From Pontibacter russatus (GTDB lineage: Bacteria; Bacteroidota; Bacteroidia; Cytophagales; Hymenobacteraceae): a DNA stretch of 64,000 nt. The position numbers and the translations under genes are program-made. Below the pieces are notes generated by a model. That model had not been told where the DNA came from, searched no databases, and saw only the letters and a list, made by a program, of their open reading frames with translations. The DNA lies in assembly GCF_009931655.1 (NCBI RefSeq), contig NZ_CP047984.1:1054001-1118000 (forward strand). Direction: 5' to 3'. Below are positions 9,327 through 19,800 of this stretch, piece by piece (position 1 is the first letter of the stretch; every line of letters starts with the position of its first letter).

Positions 9327-10295
9327 TCACAAACCGGCCTCTTGCAGATACCCCCGCAGCGTTTTGAGGTCTTTTTGCATGGCCGCCGTTACTGTGTCCG
9401 GGTTCACGCTCAGCTTTCTGGCGCCGCTCTCCGCGCCGCCCAGCGGGTATTCCAGGTGCAGGGATATGGGTCCGCTGATGTTGTACTGCTTCACCAGCGC
9501 AAAGAACTTCCGGAAATCAACCATCCCCTCGCCCAGCGGCACATTCTGGATCTGCCATTGCCCGTCCTTCTTCTCCCATATAAAATCCTTTATATCAATT
9601 GTCTTGATGTAGGGGTACATGAGTTTCACGTCCAGCGGCCACGATGACCCTCCCTCCTGCGTGGCGTGTTTTATATCGTACTGCAGGCCCATCCAGCGTG
9701 GGTCCAGGTCTTTGATAATGTACCACAGGTCCCAGACACCGGCGCCTACGTGCGTGCCGGCGTGGTTCTGGTAAGCCCCCTGCAGGTTGTACTGCTGGTT
9801 CAGTCTGGCCAGTTCCGTCAGTTGCCTGCTGTATTTCTCCAGCGTTTCGGGCAGGGGCACGTCTTCCTGATAATCAAGCCAGCCTGTCCTGTAGTACTTT
9901 ACCCCCGCCTGGTGCGCCGCTTTCAGGATAGGCTCCGTGTGCGGATGACGTGCATCGGTGATGCCGGTGGTGATCAGAGGCACTTTTAACCCAGCTTTCA
10001 GGGCAGCGGCAACGGCCTTGGGTAAGTCTGCCGCCACGCGCTCAGGCGCTACATGGCCGCCCGGCCGCACGGTCAGGTCAATGCCGTCGAAGCCGATTTC
10101 GGCGGCAGCAGCGGCCATCTCCCCACAGTCCAGCCAATGAAGCATTTTGGAGAAGATGCAGATATCCCGGCTATCTGCCACCTTGGCAGCAGACGCAACT
10201 TTGGCCGCAGCCGCTTTTGCAGGGCCAACTCCCAGGGCAATTCCGGCGGCGGCAAAGGCGGCCTCGGTTATAAACTTTCTCCTTTTCGCATCCAT
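9327..10295 (-). CDS. Sugar phosphate isomerase/epimerase-like TIM barrel protein
   Basis: 323 residues from the preferred ATG at 10295, which gives MDAKRRKFITEAAFAAAG, a twin-arginine-like or Sec signal; a longer reading from 10367 adds 24 unlikely residues. The mature part is an AP_endonuc_2/xylose isomerase-like TIM barrel. Conserved strand ends are visible: GFDGIDLTVRPGGHV, YQNHAGT, LQYDIKHA (probable metal-binding Asp and His) and LHLEYPLGG. Such secreted proteins are common in Bacteroidota, but the substrates are mostly unknown. It is a single gene with intergenic space on both sides. Confidence 0.8.
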   Translation of the reverse strand: MDAKRRKFITEAAFAAAGIALGVGPAKAAAAKVASAAKVADSRDICIFSKMLHWLDCGEMAAAAAEIGFDGIDLTVRPGGHVAPERVAADLPKAVAAALKAGLKVPLITTGITDARHPHTEPILKAAHQAGVKYYRTGWLDYQEDVPLPETLEKYSRQLTELARLNQQYNLQGAYQNHAGTHVGAGVWDLWYIIKDLDPRWMGLQYDIKHATQEGGSSWPLDVKLMYPYIKTIDIKDFIWEKKDGQWQIQNVPLGEGMVDFRKFFALVKQYNISGPISLHLEYPLGGAESGARKLSVNPDTVTAAMQKDLKTLRGYLQEAGL

Positions 10296-10797
10296 GGGTG
10301 CCGGGTTATATGTAAAGGTTGATATATGCCAGGCTGCTCCTAAGCTGAGCGTGGAGCAGCCTGGCATATCCGTTCACTAATATGATGTGAACCCGGGAAT
10401 TGTTTGCCCATGCTCTTTACTGCTGTTCACCCCTGCGGACCTCACAACTTTCAAGTTCTATACCTGATTTTGGTGCTCTCAGGCCGAGAGGCCTCCCCGA
10501 AATACTTCGGGGTAAACTAATTCCCTTCGGCGCCTTGTACATTTCCTGCCAGGGGTTGGGGCCCCTTATCAAGACGGCTGCCACTAACGTAACAACCAGA
10601 AATCTACAAACAGAGGGCCCCTACCCCCGGCGCCTCCTGGGAAAACTGGAATCACTTTCGCCTTGAGCCAGAGAACGTGTCATATCGCCATGCAGAGCAC
10701 TAAGTACTATACAATTACACTAAATACAGTTCCCATGTTCGTGATAATATAAAATCCTTAAAATATATAACCCGCGATGCTGTTCACCGCTTCTGCC
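10296..10797. other. Intergenic region with small hairpins and a dispersed repeat
   Basis: No convincing gene. It holds two short perfect hairpins, AGGCC-GAGA-GGCCT near 10480 and CCCCGAA-ATAC-TTCGGGG near 10495-10512. It also holds a minus-strand copy of the GGGGTAGGGGCCCTCT element at 10612-10627 and a degenerate copy near 10551-10566. The same element recurs at 21551 and 60263. An 88-codon plus-strand ORF here is built from these repeats and is not a gene. Confidence 0.55.
10612..10627 (-). repeat. Dispersed GC-rich repeat, copy 1
   Basis: The 16 bases AGAGGGCCCCTACCCC are the reverse complement of the element at 60263-60278, and 15 of the bases match the copy at 21551-21565. All copies are intergenic. 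Confidence 0.6.
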
Positions 10798-11670
10798 TTA
10801 GCCCGCCTTTTCATCTGATCTGATGCTGTCCAGCAGCTGCATGTCCTCGTCGGTCAGCGCGATGGAAACAGCTTCGTAGTTCTCCTCGAGGTGCTGGACT
10901 TTGGAGGTGCCGGGTATCAGCAGGATGTTAGGAGCGTGGTGCAGCAGCCAGCTCAGGGCCACCTGGTGCGCCGTGGCGCCGTGTTTTCGGCCTACCTGCT
11001 GCAGCTTTTCCAGAGCGCCGATGTTACCTGCGTTGATAGGGTTCCAGGGGATGAAGGCCATGTCCTGGTCACGGCAGTATACAAGCTCCTCCTCCCATTT
11101 CCTGAAGTCAACGCTGTATTTGTTCTGCACCGACACCACCGGAAAGTACTCCTGCGCCTTCTTGATCTGGCCCACAGTTACCTCCGAGAGGCCGATGTGC
11201 TTTACCAGCCCTTCTTCCTGCACCCGCTGCAAAAATTCCAGGGTTTGCTCGTACGGCACCTCCGGGTCCACGCGGTGCAGTTGGTACAAATCTATCCTAT
11301 CAAGCTTCAGGCGTTTCAGGCTTCCCTCCAGGGCCTTTTGCAGGTAGCCAGGGTCAGCGTTGATGGGCCACACGTTGGGGCCGGTGCGGGTCAGGCCGCC
11401 TTTCGTGGCGATGACGAGGTCTTTCGGGTACGGGTATAATGCCTCCGCAATCAGTTCTTCCGACACATGCGGACCGTAGCTGTCTGCCGTATCTATAAAA
11501 TTTATCCCGAGTTCGATTGTTCTTTTCAGCACGCGTATCGCCTCTTCCCTGTCCTTCGGAGGTCCCCAGATGCCCTCACCAGTGATGCGCATTGCGCCAA
11601 AGCCCATCCGGTTTATTTTCAGGTCGCCGCCAAGGAGGTAGGTCTTCTCAAATGTTGCTGCTTCTGCCAT
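10798..11670 (-). CDS. Aldo/keto reductase
   Basis: 290 residues, a full-length NADP-dependent aldo/keto reductase TIM barrel. The catalytic tetrad is visible: Asp60 and Tyr65 in FIDTADSYG, Lys90 in ATKGG and His132 in QLHRVD. SEVTVGQIKKA and LLIPGTSKVQHLEEN are typical of the AKR subfamily that includes YdbC-like enzymes. It reduces aldehydes or ketones; the substrate is unknown. It starts in CTTATATATGG. It is divergent from the flavin-dependent oxidoreductase at 11844, so the two may share control from the 173-base gap. Confidence 0.9.
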   Translation of the reverse strand: MAEAATFEKTYLLGGDLKINRMGFGAMRITGEGIWGPPKDREEAIRVLKRTIELGINFIDTADSYGPHVSEELIAEALYPYPKDLVIATKGGLTRTGPNVWPINADPGYLQKALEGSLKRLKLDRIDLYQLHRVDPEVPYEQTLEFLQRVQEEGLVKHIGLSEVTVGQIKKAQEYFPVVSVQNKYSVDFRKWEEELVYCRDQDMAFIPWNPINAGNIGALEKLQQVGRKHGATAHQVALSWLLHHAPNILLIPGTSKVQHLEENYEAVSIALTDEDMQLLDSIRSDEKAG

Positions 11671-11843
11671 ATATAAGTTGTTTTCGGTGTGAGTAAATGA
11701 TTCGTCCTTTTTGTACGGCGGTAAACCCTGCGCGTTAAGAAACCATTGGGCCGTTTCGGAGTTGTTAGGTATATGGCAGCGCGGCTGTGGAGAACTTCAC
11801 TCCGCCTTAAGCCATATATAGCAGACAAAAAAGAGCACACATA

Positions 11844-12872
<1,029 letters not shown>

Positions 12873-12920
12873 GGCAAGTCATAGCTCTATAGGCCATAAT
12901 GTTCACTTGAGAAATGGCGG

Positions 12921-12981
12921 CCATATATAAAACAGGCGGTGCAGGCATATAAAGTGCCTGCTCCGCCTGTTTTATATATGG
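12921..12981. terminator. Long TATATA-framed hairpin
   Basis: CCATATATAAAACAGGCGG pairs exactly with CCGCCTGTTTTATATATGG, and an inner GCAGGCA/TGCCTGC pair extends the stem around a TATAAAG loop. The outer A/T-rich arms would supply a U tract in either direction, so it can end transcription of the LLM gene. The TATATA at the base recurs in other hairpins of the window. Confidence 0.8.
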
Positions 12982-13051
12982 CTACCCTACTTCCCTCCGA
13001 CATCCGCAACGGCTTAGCATTCTCGAAAAGAATTCTGAACTTTGAGGCGCT

Positions 13052-15598
13052 ATGGCATCCACTGATCTTTTCCCGAATTTACCCGACCTGCCTGTTAAAG
13101 AAGCGCTCCCACGGCTTTTAGCTGCGTTAGACGCCAATCCCAAAGCAGTGCTGGAGGCGCCTCCCGGTGCGGGCAAAACCACGCTTGTCCCGCTGGCCAT
13201 GCTGGGGGCAACCTGGCGGAATGGAGGCAAAATTTTAGTGCTGGAGCCGCGGCGTTTGGCAGCCAGGGCGGCGGCGCAGCGCATGGCAGACCTGCTGGGG
13301 GAAGAGGTGGGACAGACGGTGGGCTATTGGGTGCGGATGGAGCATGTGGTGTCGGGGAAAACACGGATTGAGGTGGTAACCGAGGGTATCCTGACCCGCC
13401 TGCTGCAGGATGACCCCGCGCTGGAGGGAGTGGCTGCGCTTATCTTCGATGAGTTTCATGAGCGGAGCCTGCAGGCAGACTTAGGACTGGCACTTGCCCT
13501 GGATGCCCAGGCAGTGCTGCGCCCGGACCTGCGCCTGCTGGTGATGAGCGCCACCCTGGACGCCACCACGGTAGGGAACTGGCTGCAGGCACCCGTTATC
13601 CGGAGCGAAGGCCGCCTATATCCGGTAGAGACATACTACCTGTCACCGTCAGAGGTGGCCGCCGCAGGCAAATGGCCCGCAGAACGGCTGTCAAACCTGG
13701 TACCGACTGCCATCTATCAGGCGCTGGTGAAGGAGGCGGAAGGAGATATCCTGGTTTTTCTGCCGGGCATGGGTGAAATGCGAAAAGTGGCCCAGCGACT
13801 CGAGGGCAGGCTTTCTCCTGCTACCGACCTCCACCTGCTGCACGGCGACCTGACGCTCAGCAGGCAAATGGCTGCGATACAGCCAGCCCCCGCTGGAAAG
13901 CGAAAAGTGGTACTGGCCACGAGCATCGCCGAGACCAGCCTGACCATTGAGGGCGTGAAAATAGTGATTGACGGCGGCTATGCCAGGTCTGCGAGGTTTA
14001 TACCCCGCACCGGCCTCACCACCCTGGAAACCACCGCAGTATCCAAAGCGGCCGCCGACCAGCGCCGTGGCCGCGCTGGTCGCCTGGGGCCGGGGGTGTG
14101 CTACAGGCTGTGGTCTTCCGCTGACCAACTGCAGCTCCCTGAGCGTCAGGTTCCGGAGATACGCGAGGCTGACCTGACTGGCCTTGCCCTGGAGTTGGCG
14201 ATATGGGGTGTGAAGGATGCTGCCTCGCTCCAATGGCTGGACACGCCCCCTGCCGCTGCGCTGGCACTCGCACAGGACCTGTTGCTGCGCCTGGAGGCCA
14301 TCGACAGCGCTGGCAAAGCCACGCGCCACGGCAAAGCCTTGGCTGCACTGGGTTTGTCGCCCCGCCTGGGCCACCTGGTGATGCGCGGCCATGAACTGGG
14401 CTTTGGCTCCACAGCATGCGCCATAGCCTCCCTGCTGTCGGAGCGCGACATCCTCAAGCCAATGCAACAACCTTATTCAAATCCCCTGCCTGACCTGCCC
14501 CTGCGCCTCGAACTGCTGGCAGGCCGCCGCTCCCCCACACCCGGTTTTGTGACGGATGAGAATGCGCTGCGTCGTGTCCGGGAACAGGCGCAGAACCTGC
14601 GCCAGCGCCTGCGCGAAGCGGGCGGACCGGCAAATCCGGAGGCAGCCGGCATTCTGACGGCGCTTGCCTACCCGGATCGGCTGGCGCAGCGGGAAGCATC
14701 GGGCCGGGTGCGGCTGGTAACCGGACAGCGGGCAAGTCTGGCGACGGAGCTCTTTGGCGAGGCAGAATTTTACGCGGTGGCGCACCTGGAGATCGGTAGG
14801 CAGCCGCGCGTGATGCTGGCTGCTCCCATCTCAAAAGAAGATATCCTGCTGCACTTCCGGCACCAGTTGGAAGAGGCGCAGGAAGTACGCTGGGATGCAG
14901 CATCTGAGCGGGTGGTAGCCCGGCAGTTTACGCGCTTGGGGGCGCTGGTGCTACATGAAGCGGCACAGCCCAATGCAGATAAGGGACAGGTGGCAGCGGT
15001 ACTGCTGCAGGCCTTGCAGGAGAAAGGGGTGGAACGGCTACCGTGGCCCGAAGAAGCACTGCGCACCCGCGAGCGGCTTGCTTTTCTGCGCCATTTGCAG
15101 CCCGACAACTGGCCTGACGTGTCAGATGAAGCCTTGGCGGCCACGATGGCTATATGGCTGGGGCCGCACCTCCTCGGCCTGCGCTCGCTGGAGCAGGTAT
15201 TGCGTTTGGATTTTAACGAAATGCTGCTGGCGGACCTTCCGTGGGAGAAGCGGCAGGAGATGGAAAGGTTAGCCCCCACGCACCTGCAGGTGCCGAGTGG
15301 CTCCCGCATCGCCCTCGATTATTCGGATGCGACTACGCCGGTGCTGGCCGTGCGGCTGCAGGAAGTGTTCGGTTTGCTGGACACGCCCCGCATTGGGGGC
15401 GGCAAGGTGCCGCTGCTGCTCCACCTGCTCTCCCCTGCCTCGCGTCCGGTACAGGTGACCCGCGACTTGCGGAGTTTCTGGAGTTCGGGCTACTTTGAGG
15501 TGCGCAAGGATTTGCGCGGCCGCTACCCCAAGCACCACTGGCCCGAAGACCCGCTTTCAGCCCCACCCACAAGGGGCACGAAAAGAAGGCCGCAGTAG
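13052..15598 (+). CDS. hrpB: ATP-dependent DEAH-box helicase HrpB
   Basis: 848 residues, the usual length for HrpB. Walker A is APPGAGKT at 36-43, and the DEAH-type box reads DEFHER at about 133-138. SATLD is motif III, and motif VI lies in QRRGRAGRLGPGVCYRLW. A helicase-associated region and the HrpB-specific C-terminal domain follow, ending with FWSSGYFEVRKDLRGRYPKH and HWPEDP. It is a putative RNA helicase; its role in Bacteroidota is not defined. The ATG at 13052 gives the normal N-terminus. Confidence 0.93.
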   Translation: MASTDLFPNLPDLPVKEALPRLLAALDANPKAVLEAPPGAGKTTLVPLAMLGATWRNGGKILVLEPRRLAARAAAQRMADLLGEEVGQTVGYWVRMEHVVSGKTRIEVVTEGILTRLLQDDPALEGVAALIFDEFHERSLQADLGLALALDAQAVLRPDLRLLVMSATLDATTVGNWLQAPVIRSEGRLYPVETYYLSPSEVAAAGKWPAERLSNLVPTAIYQALVKEAEGDILVFLPGMGEMRKVAQRLEGRLSPATDLHLLHGDLTLSRQMAAIQPAPAGKRKVVLATSIAETSLTIEGVKIVIDGGYARSARFIPRTGLTTLETTAVSKAAADQRRGRAGRLGPGVCYRLWSSADQLQLPERQVPEIREADLTGLALELAIWGVKDAASLQWLDTPPAAALALAQDLLLRLEAIDSAGKATRHGKALAALGLSPRLGHLVMRGHELGFGSTACAIASLLSERDILKPMQQPYSNPLPDLPLRLELLAGRRSPTPGFVTDENALRRVREQAQNLRQRLREAGGPANPEAAGILTALAYPDRLAQREASGRVRLVTGQRASLATELFGEAEFYAVAHLEIGRQPRVMLAAPISKEDILLHFRHQLEEAQEVRWDAASERVVARQFTRLGALVLHEAAQPNADKGQVAAVLLQALQEKGVERLPWPEEALRTRERLAFLRHLQPDNWPDVSDEALAATMAIWLGPHLLGLRSLEQVLRLDFNEMLLADLPWEKRQEMERLAPTHLQVPSGSRIALDYSDATTPVLAVRLQEVFGLLDTPRIGGGKVPLLLHLLSPASRPVQVTRDLRSFWSSGYFEVRKDLRGRYPKHHWPEDPLSAPPTRGTKRRPQ

Positions 15599-15654
15599 GT
15601 AATTCAGTAAAATAACAGGCTATATAGGATGGGTTGGAACTCGCCCAAAATCGT

Positions 15655-16062
15655 TCACGATCGTCTGGTGTCGTTCATCACTGCTACTAACAGCAGCAGC
15701 GAAGCCAGCAGCGCTATTTTCGAGAAGACGCCCACGGGCAGCGGGACTCCCCCGATTTTAGCTTTCGCTACATTCTGCGCTGAGCTGATGGTTTTCGTGT
15801 TTCCCTCATCGATATCAAAGGTGACGTAATCCCCTACGCGGAACCTCCTCTCTTCGTCATGAAACCATACGACCGACGTCACATTCTTTCTTTTGCACAT
15901 CAGAATGTTTTCGTCACTGCAGACGCCTATATAGACTATTCTTCCACCGGGATTGTGGCCTGTTGTGCTGCTGTAATTGAACGTTTCGGTGGAGCTAGAA
16001 CTCCTCAGCTCCTCGCCGCCTGAATAAGACGGTTTCACGGCAATAACTTTTCCTTGTGGCAT
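15655..16062 (-). CDS. Small MPQG-family protein 1, OB-like with C-terminal membrane helix
   Basis: 135 residues, not a family I can name. It begins MPQGKVIAVKPS, shared with the next two genes upstream. A Ser/Thr-rich linker (20-36) follows, then a beta-rich part (about 40-102). FRVGDYVTFDIDEG plus QNVAKA (74-101) resembles the end of a cold-shock or OB-fold domain (GD.V.F.I..G...A.NV). It ends in a single hydrophobic helix at about 111-129 (VFSKIALLASLLLLVAVMN) and a short basic tail, suggesting tail anchoring in the inner membrane. It is the last of a tandem trio, convergent with hrpB. Confidence 0.65.
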   Translation of the reverse strand: MPQGKVIAVKPSYSGGEELRSSSSTETFNYSSTTGHNPGGRIVYIGVCSDENILMCKRKNVTSVVWFHDEERRFRVGDYVTFDIDEGNTKTISSAQNVAKAKIGGVPLPVGVFSKIALLASLLLLVAVMNDTRRS

Positions 16063-16087
16063 GGCTTAAGTTTAAAATACTTGTGTC

Positions 16088-16139
16088 AGGCATATGATGC
16101 TTAGATTACTTGAAGAAGTAATCTAAGCATCATATGCCT
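16088..16139. terminator. Perfect 24-bp hairpin between MPQG genes
   Basis: AGGCATATGATGCTTAGATT... pairs perfectly with its reverse complement over 24 base pairs around a four-base GAAG loop. It lies between the stop of MPQG gene 2 (16153) and the start of gene 1 (16062). It is A/T-rich with no U tract, so it could be a terminator, an RNA processing or stability element, or a protein-binding site. Confidence 0.7.
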
Positions 16140-16152
16140 CAGTTTATGTAGG

Positions 16153-16404
16153 TCAGCAGTTAACTAATTCTACAAATATTCTCCCATCTTGATCAATACC
16201 CCTTATCTCAAGATCAACCGTCTGGCCGGATCGTGCTCTACAGCACGATCCTTTTTGTTGAAAGTAACCAGTTTGTCCTGCATATTGGCCTGTCGTTATT
16301 CTAACCATCCCAGAGCACCCCGCAAGAAGTGATTCTTCTTCACTCAAATCAGAATGATCCCTCAATATAGAGGGCGTTATTGCAATGACTACTCCTTGTG
16401 GCAT
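16153..16404 (-). CDS. Small MPQG-family protein 2
   Basis: 83 residues starting MPQGVVIAITPS, the same leader as its two neighbours. The rest is a compact beta-rich domain: GMVRITTGQYAGQTGYF, then RSGQTVDLEIRGIDQDGRIF, which could be a small OB or S1-like barrel (weak resemblance only). Four Cys are present (30, 53, 54 and 83), including a Cys-Cys pair, unusual for this neighbourhood. There is no signal peptide or membrane helix. It lies in the middle of the tandem trio and is followed by a perfect 24-bp hairpin. Function unknown. Confidence 0.6.
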   Translation of the reverse strand: MPQGVVIAITPSILRDHSDLSEEESLLAGCSGMVRITTGQYAGQTGYFQQKGSCCRARSGQTVDLEIRGIDQDGRIFVELVNC

Positions 16405-16558
16405 GCCTTTATATGGTTAAGGTTAAATAATTAGTATGAGGTATATTGTTGTTTCACAAACTGATTTACAAGCCTATATAGATGTTCTATCAGAGCATAT
16501 AGCCCTGCGCCCTTTCCTTACACTTCGGCTATATTCTGCTCTGGCTCTGCTCCACGGC

Positions 16559-16729
16559 CTACTCTGTGGGTTCTTCCACGCTGCTGCTGTCCGGCGGTGT
16601 AGCAGCGTTGTCCATAGAGATGTTATCTGGTGTCGCTACTTGCGTTTTACCGGCGGGAAGCTCTTCATCGAAGGAAGCTGATGTGTCTGTGAGCGCTGGT
16701 TTAACGGGCAATATCTTTCCTTGTGGCAT
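16559..16729 (-). CDS. Small MPQG-family protein 3 (56 aa)
   Basis: A 56-residue reading frame on the minus strand, ATG at 16729 and TAG at 16559-16561. It begins MPQGKILPVKPA, and its first 12 bases ATGCCACAAGGA are identical to those of the genes at 16404 and 16062. The remainder is acidic and rich in Ser, Thr, Pro and Asp with no predicted fold. It may be a disordered member of the family or a truncated copy. It is the promoter-proximal gene of the trio, divergent from the receptor cyclase across an AT-rich 123-base gap. Confidence 0.5.
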   Translation of the reverse strand: MPQGKILPVKPALTDTSASFDEELPAGKTQVATPDNISMDNAATPPDSSSVEEPTE

Positions 16730-16852
16730 AATACAATGATTTAGATGTTTATACTTTGATTATCAGTGCTTCCAAATAAATTACTCAAATAAAAATACAA
16801 ATATTTATCTAAATAAAGTTATCCCGTATAAATATTTATTATTATTTTATCA

Positions 16853-19800
16853 ATGCAAATTGCCATGTCTAAATTACTGTATGTTGCCATATTTCTGCTG
16901 ATTGGTAGTTTTAGATCGTTGGCGCAAATCGGGGATCCGTTTGTTCAGAATTTTCCGCCCTCCGCCTACCAGAGCGGGGCATATGTATCGAGCCCGCAGA
17001 ACTGGGCGATCATACAGGATGACCGGGGCGTCCTCTATATCAGCAACACCAGCGGGGTGCTGGAGTACGACGGGCTTTCGTGGCGCCTGGTGCGGGGCAC
17101 CGCACTTGCCGGGAGGTTCCAGTTTGCCAAAGACAGCGGAGGCAGGATATACGCCGGCAGCCCGGACAACCTGGGCTACCTGGCGCCGGACTCGCTGGGC
17201 AGGATGCAACTCGTTTCGCTGCTGCCTTACCTGAAGGGCAGGTACCCGGAGGTGCGGGTGAGCAAGGTGGCTGCCGCAGGAAACAAGGTGTACTTCAGCA
17301 CGGAGAACCATATTTTCTGCTGGACCGGCAAAGGGTTTAAGGTATGGAGCAGCAAAGCGGGCTTTACCAGGGTTTTCTCTAACCAGGACAGGGTATATAC
17401 CATCCACAAAGGCAAAGGGCTGTGCGTGCTGGACAGCGGCCGTTTCAAAGCGCTGCCAGGGGGCGGTGCTTTCAATTCGCTGAATGTGACGGCTTTGCTC
17501 CCGCTGCCAGCCTCCAAGGGCTCCGGCCATAATCTATTTGTTGTCACTTATGACCAAGGCCTGTTTATATATGAAGACGGAGTCCTAAAAAAGCTGCCGC
17601 CAAGCTCTGATGTGCTGGATGGGGCTTACTTTATGCACGGGGCAACACTGCCGGATGGCACCATTGCCCTGGGCACCAGGTACGAGGGCGTTATTGTGGT
17701 AAACCGCGGAGGAGAAGTGGTGCAAGTGATAGACAAGCGCAAAGGACTGGATGACAATGCCGCGCTCTACCTTTACGTGGACCAGGAGGAAGGCCTTTGG
17801 GCCGCCTTAAACAAAGGCATCAGCCGCATCGACTATCCTTCGCCGGTCTCCTACCTGAACGAGGCCTCCGGGCTGGAGGGAATCGTGCTGGACATCCTGA
17901 AGAAAGAGAACAGCCTGTATGCCGGCACGTCCTCCGGCTTATATAGAATGGAGGGGGGAGCCGCCTCGCCCCGGTTCCGGAAGCACCCCGACCTGCAGCA
18001 CGAGGTATGGAAGTTGTTAGAGGTAGGGCAGGATACGCTGCTGGTGGTAAGCTCGCAGGGGGTGTACGCGCTGACAGGCCGCGGCCTGAAAAGATTCTCA
18101 CCTCCCGCAGATGGCACCGTCTACAAAACCATCCACCGGTCAAAAACTAACCCTGACAAATACTATGTGGGCTCCTCCGCAGGTCTGGCAGTACTCTCGC
18201 GCGGCAAGGGCAGGTGGAGATGGGAGGGCACGGTAAGGGGCATAGACCATGACGTGACCTGGCTGGCAGAAGACAAAACCGGCCTCCTCTGGGCATCCGG
18301 CGATGACAATATTTCCTCCGTCGACATCTCCGACAGAAGCGCCCCGCTGGCGCCTGTCCGCAACCTGAAGCCCTCGCCCGGCCTGGTTAAAAAGCTGGGC
18401 ACGCTTCAGGCTGCCTCCCTGAACGGCCATATATACTTCGGGACCAGCAAGGGCATCTACAGCATCCAGCGGGAGGGCGGGCGGTATCACCTTAAACCGG
18501 ACGCCACCTTCGGAGAGCAGTTTGCAGACGGCTCGCGCGAGGCCATCAACCTGACCCAGGACAGGGACGGCCATATATGGCTGACCTCCGAGTTCACAAC
18601 CGGGCTGCTCAAGAAAAATCACGGGAACACCTACTCGTGGGACACCGTCCCGATGAGCAGGGTGCCGAAGGTGGACGTGTGGGAAATACACGCCGATGCG
18701 GACGGGGTGGTATGGCTGGCCACTACCGAGGGTATTTTCAGATACAACCCGCATATCCCTAAAAACTATAACTCCAGGGAGCACACCGTACTCCGGAAGG
18801 TAGCGCTGATGGGCGACTCCTCCGTGTTTTACGGTGCATTTGCCGGTGATGGCGCGGTGACCACGGCGCAGTCGCCCCGGTTCAGGCTGGTGCTGCCGCA
18901 CGCTGTCAGGTCCATCAGCTTTGAGTACACAGCTACCTCCTACGAGGCTCCCGGGCAACTGCTGTACAGCTACATGCTGGAGGGAGAGGACGAGGGCTGG
19001 TCTCACTGGACCACCGAGACGAAGAAAGAGTTTACGGGGCTGGACGAGGGCAGCTACGTGTTCCGGGTGAAATCGAAGGACATATATGGCACCGAGAACC
19101 TGGCCTCCGCGTTCGCGTTTGAGTCGCTGCCCCCTTTTTACCGCACCTGGTGGGCCTACGGTTTTTATGTGCTTTTCTACGGCTTCGTCATCTGGGGTTT
19201 CATCAAGATAAAGCACCGCAACCTGATAGCCACGAAAAAAAGCCTGGAAAAACTGGTATATGAGCGGACGGCGCAGCTGGCAGCGGAGAAAAAGAAATCG
19301 GACGACCTGCTGCTGAACATCCTGCCCGCCGAAACCGCCGAAGAACTCAAAGCCAACGGGCGTGCGCGGGCGCGGAGCTATCAGCGTGTCACGGTCATGT
19401 TCACCGACTTTAAGGACTTTACCAGCGTCAGCGAGCACCTGACGCCGGAGGAGTTGGTATCGGTCATCGACTTTTACTTCTGCGCCTTCGACCGCATCAT
19501 CAGCAAGTACAGGATTGAGAAAATAAAGACCATCGGCGACGCCTATATGTGCGCGGGCGGCATGCCGGACCCGGAGGCAAACACACCCGCCGATGTGGTG
19601 AAAGCGGCCCTGGAGATTCTGCAGTTCGTGAAAAGCCTGAACACGGATGACAAGAAGCTGAAGCGGCAAAAGTTCGAGATACGCGTCGGCATCCATACGG
19701 GGCCGGTAGTGGCGGGCATCGTGGGCACAACCAAGTTTGCGTACGATATATGGGGCGACACCGTAAACACCGCCGCCCGCATGGAATCCAGTGGCGTGGC

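Noticed and set aside
10400..10666. An 88-codon plus-strand ORF in the intergenic region
   Set aside because: Composed of small hairpins and dispersed repeat sequence, with no start context or homology that I recognise.
18140..19696. A 518-codon minus-strand ORF inside the receptor cyclase gene
   Set aside because: Antisense of well-conserved propeller and cyclase codons; no start context and no domain.
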